Positions 47,801-56,798 of a DNA stretch of 64,000 nt are shown piece by piece. The DNA lies in assembly GCA_033439795.1 (NCBI GenBank), contig JAUTDP010000007.1, forward strand, positions 3,224,001-3,288,000. The letters are read 5' to 3'. Under the pieces are notes generated by a model. The model was not told where the DNA came from. It worked only from the letters and a program-made list of their open reading frames with translations, and ran no database searches. Within the stretch, counting starts at the first letter, position 1. Each line of letters starts with the position of its first letter. The position numbers were made by a program, and so were the translations under genes. Source of the stretch: Sordaria brevicollis. Its lineage: Eukaryota; Ascomycota; Sordariomycetes; Sordariales; Sordariaceae.

Positions 47801-50800
47801 AAAGATTAATAAAGGTATTTTTATATATTACGTAGAGGCGTTTTATAATGTAGTATATATTTTCGAAGTTAAATTGGACGTAGGAATTTTTATTATACGG
47901 GCGGAAATTAAAACGGTTTTTAATTAATATATTAAACCGGAGGCGGGGATTTTAAAAAAGGGTAAAAAAATATTTAACCTTCTAAATATAATATAAAGTA
48001 ATAATTAAAAAAATTAAAAGCGTATTTTTTATATTTATTATACTATTTCGATATTATTTAATTTATACGTTAATAAGGTATAGGGGATCTATTTTAAATT
48101 TTACGTTAATAATACGTAACTTTTATATAAATATAATATATACCGTATTTTTCCTTCGTTTAAATTCCTTAATAATTACTTATATCTTCCTCCCTTTTTA
48201 TAATTTTTATACGCCGTAATAATAATGTATATTAAAAATGAAGATTTCTAATTACTTTAATCTTTATACGACGAATATATTTTTAAAATTAAAGGGTGAA
48301 TAATATATACTTAATATTATTTAATTTATTTTAATAATTACGCCCCTAATTCCCTACGCCGTTAACCCTATATTATTTCTATATAAATTATAATTTAAAT
48401 AATTTTTACTTTCTCTTTAAAGGTTAATATTAAAATTATTAAATTTATTACTGTACGATATATTTACGTCCGGTTTTATAAATAACCTTCTACCCCTACC
48501 GTTTTTAAAGACGTATTAACCTTTAATTACGTAATAAATACGAAATCGAATAAATAAATTTATTATCGATAATCCGGTATAAGTAATAACGTTTATAAAT
48601 TCCTTCCTAACCCTAATATAAACGTATTTAAAATAATCTTTTAAATAAATATTACAAAAGTATATAAATAAAAGGCGGGATCGGCTATAGAATTATAAAT
48701 TATAAAGGATTTATAAAAGTAGGCTAAATATTTATATTACGTTATATATCGTTTCTTTAATAAAATTTATAAGATTATATATAATTGTATTTATATTTAT
48801 CCTAAAGACTATTAAGATTTAAATAAGTTTAGCGTTTTATAATTAGAATATTATAATTTCTAATAACTAATGGGCGGATAATAATAATATAATAATTATA
48901 ATATTTTATTATAATTAGAATAAAGGTATAAAATAATAATATATAAAAAGGGATATATTATATAATATTATTTAAATTAAAGTATATTCGCGAATTATTC
49001 TAATTTAAATAATATTAAACTATATTTAGAATTATTAAAATTCGATTAATTACTCTAATTTGAATAATATTTTAATAATTGTAAAATTTATAAAGAAGGC
49101 TATTATTTAATTAATATATATATTTATAGAAGCGCTTATCGCTTATTACGTTTGGATTTTCGATTTACCACTATATAAGTAGAATACCGAATAGGCCCGG
49201 ACAAAGAGGCGAGCGTTAAGGCTGCGGTAGTATATAAAGCCGAATTAGGCCGATTTATAATAGAAGTAGGCCGAATTTAGCTATTTCTATTATTTATAAT
49301 ATTAATAATATAAATATTTTTACGCTTATTCGGTTACGTAGCTAATATTATATATAATTTAATATATTCGGCTACGAGGTCGGCACTATATTATTCTAAA
49401 TACTTTTAATTATTTAATATCGGTATATTTATAATAAAATGCAAAATTATCTATACCGATACCCTTTATTTCCCGATTATAAAGCGTATTATTTATTAAT
49501 ATACTTCGGGTAAAACGATAACGGAATAGGGTAATTAGAAATCTATATTTAGAATTATAAATACGGATATAATTCGTATTAGGAAGAAATTCTCGAATTA
49601 GGCTAGGAATAATCCTACTTTATTAATAATAATTAGAGTATTAAACTTCTTTTTCGGTTTCGGGGGCAATTCTTCTATTCGATTAAGATAATAATTATAA
49701 ATATTATAATATTCGGTCCGGATTTAATTCGAATAGTTAATATTATACTATAAAATTTTAAATAAAATTTCGTAGAAATATAATATATTAACGAATACGT
49801 ATATTTCGGGGGCCTCTTTTATAAATTTAACCCGAAATTCCTTTATTTTTATAATTTACTTTCGCGGGCGAAAATTTAAAAGGGGGAAAATACTATATAC
49901 CAAATCTTTAACCGAATACAAAATCGTAATCCGGTTAATAGGCTAGGATTATATTAAATTAAATAATTCGTTTAATATAAATAATAAATTAAATTCGTAT
50001 AAATATAAATTAATAAATTATATAATTAATATAATTAATAGAATAAAATCGGTTCTAAATTAATTAAAGTATTAATATAATATAAAAAAATAAGTAATAC
50101 TTTTATTACCGTTACGTATAGCGCGGTTAAATCGCTATTATAAATCCGTTACGTCTTTAAATTTAATTTATCCGTATTATATAATACGTATTATATTTAA
50201 TATATTTATATTTATCCCTAACGTTATAATAGAAATAATAATCCAATATTACGAATTAAGAGTAATAAATTATTAGTATAAGCGATCTTAATTAACCGGG
50301 CGTATATATAAATAGTAGATTTAAATAATAAATAGCGTTTCGGTCCGAGTATAAAAGTTATGTTTAATAAAGATATTAATAAAATACTTCCTTGCCTTAT
50401 TAATAAAATCCTTATTATTAATATAAATAATAGTTTTTTAAATAATACCGGATATAGGTACGAGGAGGAATTCGAAGCGTTCGAAATTCTATATTTCGTT
50501 TTTTAGAATAGAATTAAAAACGAAAATAATTTTAGGACGGTCGATTAGTACCTTAATAATTTAAAGCGAATTAATAACGTTATTAAAAGGGTAAAAATCG
50601 GCGTATTTTTAAATATACGCTTCCGATAATTTAATTAACGTTATAATATATTTAAATTATGGAATAAAAAGGGGAAAAGTCCGGCGAAATTAAAAGAAAT
50701 CGGAAAAATAAGAACGGAATTTACGCTATTAATAAATAATATAAAATTCGTTAATAGCGATAAACGCTATTTTAAAAGCGAATTCGAATTCGTAGAGGAG

Positions 50801-51620
50801 TTTTAAAAACCGATAATATAATATTTATTCGGGTCTGAGAAGGATATAAATATAATACCCATAACGTATATTATTTTATAATAAATTAAATTATATTAAT
50901 TAATCGAAGTCCTAAATTAATAATATTTAATATACGTATTTTATAAAGATTTTAATCTATAAGAAGGAAAATTATATTAGGATATTTAATAATAATATCC
51001 TTTTATTCTTAATTAAAATAATTAAAGGGAATAAATTAAATTATAATTTTCGTAAAGAGGATAATAGATATAATTTAAAGGATAATACTTTTACTAAAAC
51101 TAATTATAATAATAAGGATAGTATTATTATATTAATAAATAATATGGCGGATATATTTTATTTATTAAAAACGAAATTCGCGTAAGAATTAATATAAATG
51201 CGGTTAATTAATTAAATTTAATAAGATTCGAACTATTATATAAATAAACCGAATTTAATATTAAATATATTAATTTATAACTATATATTGAATAATAGTA
51301 GTTATATATTATTATATAATAGTATATAGCGCCGGCGGAATAGTAAGAGATTAATTTAATTCTAAAATGCTAATCGAAGTTAAAATTTCGTCGAAGGTAA
51401 ATTCTACCCTTAATATAATAATTGGAAACTTTTATACATTTTAGTCAAGGAATAATAAAAATCGGATATTTATTTTTAAGAGGTAGGTGAAAAATATCGA
51501 CGGATAGTACCCTTTAAAGAATAAAAATTAATTAAAAAGATATAAAATAAAAAAAAAAAAAAAAGGGTAAAAAAGGTCTTACCGAGGTGATATTTAATAA
51601 TAAAAATATAATGCAGTATA
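44830..51620. other. Unassigned RIP-mutated sequence with partial protein frames
   Basis: The plus-strand stretches 45200-45740, about 47730-47950 and 50340-50830 read as coherent proteins when stops are ignored, for example GGKTDEFYSVNLTPVLR near 45415 and YEEEFEAFEILYFVFQ near 50460. I cannot place them in a family. They could be more open reading frames of the same large element or other repeats. Confidence 0.45.
45800..46185. repeat. Degenerate tandem duplication, about 195 bp period
   Basis: TACGCCTCTAAGTACAACC at 45811 recurs as TACGCCTTTAAATATAATT at 46008, and the shared block runs through TTATTAAAATATTTTATTTAACC to the AAGTAAGTTT/AAATAAGTTT end. The spacing falls from 197 to 194 bp, so there are small indels. 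It could be LTR-like or a regulatory repeat. Confidence 0.7.
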
Positions 51621-53005
51621 ATGTGTGGTGGTTGAGATAATTAAAAGTGTTTATTTAAAAAGTTATAAAAAGTAAGAATGTTTGTAAGTATTTTGATGGC
51701 CTATGGCCAAAACGCGCAAAACCCGAATAGACCTCCTCTTACTAAAGTTCGAGGAGAGGAGACCCACATTTTGTAGGGTGGGTCCGCTGAGCGCCGTGGA
51801 GGAGGTTCTGTGGAAGAGACTAGTTGATGCTTTGGATGAAAGCGGCTCCAGCTCCAACTCCAATGTATGGGGATCCACATTCAGCTTTCCTCTTGTTTCA
51901 CTTCTATTTTAGATATGATCCTCTAAGCATTTTTCTCGCCACAAGACGTTGTTAGGGGTCCTTGAGGTCCAGGGACTGACTATCACTCACATGCTATACT
52001 AGCTAAGCTTCGTCAGTCTCCAACTCAAAGACCAGACCGTTGATGATGTATTTCCTCTTCTGGTTCCTTGAACTTTGTCAGGGTTCACTTGGCGTGAACT
52101 GGCATGGCGCTCCCAGCAAGTTGGATCTCCACATTCCTCACATGTCTCTCCCATGTCATCCCCACATGGCCGCCCACAGCTGCAATGTGACGCACTTTTG
52201 GACATTGGGGCAGTTTCCAGACTTTCCGAACTTTGGCTTGGGAACATGAAATTGGTAATCAATTGGATGTAGGATTAGAATAAACTGCACGACATCACTC
52301 TTTGAGTATTCCTCAATCGACTATGGAAGTGCAGCGGGTTGGCTAGTTGGGCCTCTCACAAAGCTGGACAGTGATTTGGCTTCTCTGAACTCGATTGTTC
52401 GCTTCGGGGCTTCCTACCAAGCATCGAGTGATGTGACGGAATTCCAATGATGGACCATCTTCACTTTGCATTTCTTTTGTTTCAAAATTTTCCCAAAGCG
52501 GCGGGATGGACACTCTCTCCCCAAACAAAACTGGCTTTGTGTCACAGTTTGGTTGACAAGTTACGTCCTCATAGTATAATTTCCTCCCACAACCCCAACC
52601 CTTCTTATCACTTACACTGTGCACTGCCTCAAAGCTTCCATCTTCCCGGCGAAACAAGGTTTCCAGCATATGACGTTGATGTCCGACTGACGCGATACGG
52701 AAAGAAGTGCTCTTCTTGTGGTTACACTCGAAACATTTGGGCCTGTCCGATAATTCTTCATCAACAATCCTTTCCGTATCTAGTTTAAACCCAAGATCAG
52801 CTTCTTAGGTCTTCTCATTCTTGTCTTATTACGTCGCGAGCTACTTCATAATACTGCGTGTTTATATTGTTCGGGCGCTCAGCACGTATTCGGTGCTGGA
52901 CCATGTCGATATACCTCTCTCTTATCTTCAAGGAACTTTTGGACAAGTGAGCAACCCAGCAGCATCTTAGACGAATATCGAATCGAAAATCCTCAACCAA
53001 CTGCC
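51620..53005. other. Right-hand border of the RIP block and lipase upstream region
   Basis: Normal base composition returns within a few tens of bases at about 51620. It contains the candidate Cys-rich minus-strand frames described separately and the promoter and leader of the lipase gene. Confidence 0.5.
51999..52796 (-). other. Candidate Cys-rich gene or gene remnant
   Basis: One minus-strand frame (52796 to 52343) reads DRPKCFECNHKKSTSFRI, then DKKGWGCGRKLYYEDVTC, with no stop. A second frame (52262-51999) holds CSCGRPCGDDMGETCEECG followed by CWERH. Together they look like a small zinc-binding protein in two exons. A weak donor (GTAGGA) occurs at about 52415, but I cannot define a confident acceptor or a start codon. 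The first frame is opened by a TAA at about 52803. It is next to the RIP block, so it may be a truncated survivor. It could also be chance. Confidence 0.3.
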
Positions 53006-55267
53006 ATGTCCGTCGGGGTCAACGAGCAGCCGCTGCCCTGTGAGGGCTCACCCGAAGAAGCAGTGGTCGAGTTTGCCCATCAATCAGAAAAGCTATCCTA
53101 CCAGCCGTCCGATGGCCTACATAACAAAGGCATAGCCGTCGAGGCCATCTTCGTCGCACCCCAAGATCCTGTTATCGTCACATCGGATGGAAACCGTCTA
53201 CCAGGCCTCTCCGTCACCGAAGCTGCCAAGCTTAACGTGCTAAAGGACGAAGCCGAAAGACACGATGGGGTCAAGGTGCACGTTAGGGAAGCCAGTCGAC
53301 CGCGCGATACAATCAAGGAATCAGAAGATTCAGAAGGAGACAGGGTCCTCAGCTTTCCCCACGAAAAGGACGAGAAGAAGCGCAACACCTCGGACTCAAC
53401 CGACGGCAACCTGAAGAGGTCCATGCCTCCTTCGCATACGCACCCTCTGTTTCCCCCTTTGCCACTCTATGGCCCATCTTCGCGCTGGCGAGACATCCAA
53501 TGCCTGCTGTTTCGCTTCACATCCTTCTTTCTCAGCTTGGCATTCCTAGGCGTCATTGTCCTAGGCTCCCTCTTTACCAGTATACCACCAGCATGCCAAT
53601 GGGTTTGGAAACGTCTGAACTCCGAAGATCCAGATGCCGACCGGCCATTCTATAAAGAGGAGCTTCGACGGAAACAATTGCGAGAACAACAAGTTCGCCG
53701 GTGGAGGCGTAGGAGGTCCGCAAGCCACCTCGACCACGAGGATAGTGAAGACAACGACGAAGGCGACAGTGACGTCAAGGCCGTGGCTCCCGACCCCATT
53801 GTGTGCGACATCGGCTTCTATGCCCGCCGTGTTGGGCTCGACGTCGAGACTCATCTTGTCGAAACCGAAGATGGGTTCATCATCGAGCTCTGGCATGTGT
53901 ACGACCCGGACGAGTACGACCCACTACCCGAGGAGGAGCGGCGACACAAAGGACCCAACCTGTTCACAGGCAAAACCAGGAGGGAGCCAGATCAAACCAA
54001 AAACGGCAAGAAGCCAAAGTTTCCCGTTCTTCTTATGCATGGCCTCCTCCAGAGCTCAGGCGCTTACTGCGTCAACGACGAAGACTCGCTTGCCTTCTTC
54101 CTCTGCAAGTCCGGCTATGACGTCTGGCTCGGCAACAACCGGTGCGGCTTCAAGCCACGCCATATCTTGCTCGAGTACTCTGACCCGCGCATGTGGTGTT
54201 GGAATATCCGGCAGATGGGCGTCTTTGACCTGCCGGCGCTGACTTCGCGCGTCTTGTACGAGACCGGCTTCGAGAAGGTCGGCCTTATCGCCCACTCTCA
54301 GGGCACCACGCAGACATTTGTAGCCCTGGCCAAAGAACAGCGACCGGACCTGGGTGAGAAACTCACCGTCTTTTGCGCCCTTGCGCCGGCAGCCTATGCG
54401 GGCCCCTTGATCGGCAAAATGTACTTCAAGTTCATGCGCGTCATCACCCCCGCCATGTTCCGGATGTTGTTCGGCATTCACGCCTTCATCCCCTTCATGA
54501 TGACGATGCACTCGCTGCTCAACCCGCGCGTCTACGGCTGGCTCGGGTACAAGGTCTTTTCGTTCCTGTTCAACTGGACCGACCGCCGCTGGGACCGGGA
54601 CCTCAAGAACAGAATGTTCCAGTTCGCGCCCGTGTACGTCAGTGCCGAATCGATGCGCTGGTGGCTGGGCAGGGAGTGCTTTGCTAAGCACAAGTGTATC
54701 CTGGCCACCAAGGAGGAGTGGCGGGCAGAGGAGAAGGAGGACCGAGAGCTGGCTAAGCTGGATCAGGCGAAGAACCGGAACGAGAAGAAGGCCGACAAGA
54801 TTCTCGATGCGGCTGAGCGCGATATGGAGGGTAATAAGGAGTCGGAAAAGTCGAGACCTATGTCGCGTAGGATGAGGCCTAAGGGATCAAGGGCTTGGTA
54901 TAACCATCAAGCCCCGCCCTTCGCCCTTTGGGTCTGCGGGAACGATGCCTTGGTGGACGGTACTAAACTCCTCAGGAGGTTTGATCGCGGTCGGGAGCCG
55001 CATGTGAAGGTGGTCCACAAGAAGGTCATCGAGGAGTATGAGCATCTGGACGTCATCTGGGCGATGGACGCGGTGGACCAGGTGTTCAAGGAGATCCGGG
55101 AGGTGTTGTGGAAGACCTGCGACGCCAGAGATTTGTGTCGTGTACCTGAGGGTTGCGACAACGTATCAGCTTTGGAACATGTCGAAGACCCCAGGAAGGA
55201 AGAGGATAACGATGACGGGATGGAGTCGGATTCCTCCAGCAGTGATAATGAGGACGAGTCTTCATAG
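53006..55267 (+). CDS. Steryl ester hydrolase/acid lipase-like alpha/beta hydrolase, membrane-anchored
   Basis: A 753-residue protein of the AB-hydrolase-associated lipase family (yeast Yeh1/Yeh2/Tgl1 type), which hydrolyses steryl esters at membranes or lipid droplets. A hydrophobic segment at about residues 168-194 (FFLSLAFLGVIVLGSLFTSI) should anchor it, with the catalytic part following. The lipase N-terminal domain reads HLVETEDGFIIELWHV, then PVLLMHGLLQSSGAYCVN. The nucleophile elbow is AHSQG with Ser about 431 (GHSQG is usual). The likely acid is Asp about 647 (CGNDALVDG), and the likely His is about 680 (YEHLDVIWAMDA). A Lys/Glu-rich insert lies at about residues 570-625, and the C-terminus is acidic. 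It is a single exon. Confidence 0.88.
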   Translation: MSVGVNEQPLPCEGSPEEAVVEFAHQSEKLSYQPSDGLHNKGIAVEAIFVAPQDPVIVTSDGNRLPGLSVTEAAKLNVLKDEAERHDGVKVHVREASRPRDTIKESEDSEGDRVLSFPHEKDEKKRNTSDSTDGNLKRSMPPSHTHPLFPPLPLYGPSSRWRDIQCLLFRFTSFFLSLAFLGVIVLGSLFTSIPPACQWVWKRLNSEDPDADRPFYKEELRRKQLREQQVRRWRRRRSASHLDHEDSEDNDEGDSDVKAVAPDPIVCDIGFYARRVGLDVETHLVETEDGFIIELWHVYDPDEYDPLPEEERRHKGPNLFTGKTRREPDQTKNGKKPKFPVLLMHGLLQSSGAYCVNDEDSLAFFLCKSGYDVWLGNNRCGFKPRHILLEYSDPRMWCWNIRQMGVFDLPALTSRVLYETGFEKVGLIAHSQGTTQTFVALAKEQRPDLGEKLTVFCALAPAAYAGPLIGKMYFKFMRVITPAMFRMLFGIHAFIPFMMTMHSLLNPRVYGWLGYKVFSFLFNWTDRRWDRDLKNRMFQFAPVYVSAESMRWWLGRECFAKHKCILATKEEWRAEEKEDRELAKLDQAKNRNEKKADKILDAAERDMEGNKESEKSRPMSRRMRPKGSRAWYNHQAPPFALWVCGNDALVDGTKLLRRFDRGREPHVKVVHKKVIEEYEHLDVIWAMDAVDQVFKEIREVLWKTCDARDLCRVPEGCDNVSALEHVEDPRKEEDNDDGMESDSSSSDNEDESS

Positions 55268-56798
55268 ACTGGGGACCTGTTCAAACTAAAACTGTTGTTG
55301 GGTGGTTACATCATGATAACCTGGAGGATGAAGATTGGTTATTGCCGTCAGAAGAAATGGGCGGCGATGCAAAAGCAATGGGATGCTGCTCTGCGTCGAC
55401 TTTTTGGATTTGGTTAAAAGGTAAATAGGAGTTATAAGATACCTCTACGTACTTCTGGCTTATACACGTGGCTAGGGAGGCATAGATATCTCTAAGATCT
55501 GTTTTAGATCAGTATACTGTTAGTTAATTACAAACCTTGACATTCTCTTCAGTCCCATCTTTTGTTCGGCAGATTGGATGGAAGGTAAACCGACTTCAGT
55601 CTTCAAAAGTCTGTGGCGTTCGGCTGCGGGGCGTCAAACTGTTCGGCAGGATCTGAACGGGACGACCCTAGCGCAGGAACCCTTGAGATCTTGCAAACGA
55701 TGCATGTGATGTTTGACACGGGAAACCAGGATTTCCTGGACAACACTGAGGGCAGATTTCCCGAGATGTTTTTGCAAAGTACATTCCAATCCTGGTTTGT
55801 TTGCTAGCTTGGTACATACCTGTTTGTAGCTGTCCCAGAGGTTATATGGACGGAATAAAATAGGTAATTGACATCTGGTAAGGCATTGCAATGCTCCAGA
55901 AAAAAAACCTATTCAAGACTTCATTATACCTCAAAACTAGAGGAAAAGACATCAATAAGATGTAAAAAGGGCTGTTGGAATTGACCAGAGGCCCCAAGCT
56001 AACAAACAAGCCAGTACTGGATTGTACGAACGTAGAAAGAAGACGGAATTTATCACTCAAGTAGCCGGCCACGAGAACTAATGCCAAGCACTATACATTA
56101 TCCGAGAGCCGTCTTGGCAATACAGGAGCTGTAACCTCAGCTTTTGTTCGATTAAACGGATGGATGCCGAAGACCGATAGCCTAATAAGGCTACTAATGT
56201 GGTAAGTTAACCAATTGGCAGCTACGAAAGGGTTAAGTATTCGTCTGCTAGTTCTATATGGGTAATGGATAACAATTGCCAAGAAGGCCACATGGGGCAC
56301 GACAGATCCATTCTGCGACCCTTGACTTCCTTCCGTTCTTTCCTGAGAGGGGAGGAGGGGAAGAAAGGAAAGAGAGGGAGACACTATTAATTTTTTTGAG
56401 ACAGCAAGGGAACGTGTGCGCAACAAGCAAGACACTTTCAATTTGTGTTTCTGGCTGAAGTTGAGGAGGGATGGTGTCGGTGACACAAGAGCCCCCGTGT
56501 CCTCTTTGATAATCTCAGTCCAACACCAACAACTGCTCCTCGCGTGCTGTGCGACTAACACAGCTTGGCGAGCTCGGTTTACCGTTACGTCGTCCCCCTT
56601 CTTCGAGTTCTCAGGGCTCTGGTGGTATTGCGAATCTAGGATCTATCCGGACAGCGAACAACCGGGTAATGGGAAGCAAGAGTCCGATGCTTGCCACTTG
56701 AGGGGTTCTCTTCAAAATCTCACCAAGTCCTCAACTAGGCAGGATTAAAGCGCCACCTTCCGACAGCAGGAGGCTAGATATCGAAGACGTCTGAGAAG
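55268..56798. other. Intergenic, 1.5 kb
   Basis: Between two plus-strand genes. Open frames at 55613-55891 and 56091-56748 overlap on opposite strands and show no family features. I see no RNA gene. Confidence 0.5.

Larger units (their letters stand above)
26100..51620. repeat. RIP-mutated AT-rich block with nested mobile-element relics
   Basis: About 25.5 kb in which CpA and TpG are almost gone, TpA is very common and CpG is comparatively well kept. For example, in 35041-35100 I count four CpG, one CpA and no TpG. Such C-to-T and G-to-A transition loss at CpA is the hallmark of RIP, the fungal genome defence acting on duplicated DNA. ATG and TGA are nearly absent, and almost every stop is TAA or TAG. 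The left edge is gradual (26.1-27.0 kb, CpA still present) and the right edge is sharp (near 51.6 kb). In Neurospora such blocks are normally DNA-methylated H3K9me3 heterochromatin. Confidence 0.95.

Noticed and set aside
26100..51620. Starship giant element with a DUF3435 tyrosine-recombinase captain
   Set aside because: I looked for a captain-like gene at either end and could not recognise one; the visible relics are DUF6589-like, SNF2-like and gypsy. A profile search could still change this.
26100..51620. Centromere core
   Set aside because: AT-rich RIP relics are the building material of Neurospora centromeres, but 25 kb is short for one and housekeeping genes lie close on both sides. 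A dispersed heterochromatic block is simpler; CenH3 mapping would decide.
52815..53000. Minus-strand 61-codon frame starting 6 bp from the lipase ATG
   Set aside because: It is antisense to the lipase leader, ends without a usable splice donor and does not join the Cys-rich frames.
56091..56561. 156-codon minus-strand frame
   Set aside because: Overlaps other random frames and shows no domain or signal sequence that I recognise.
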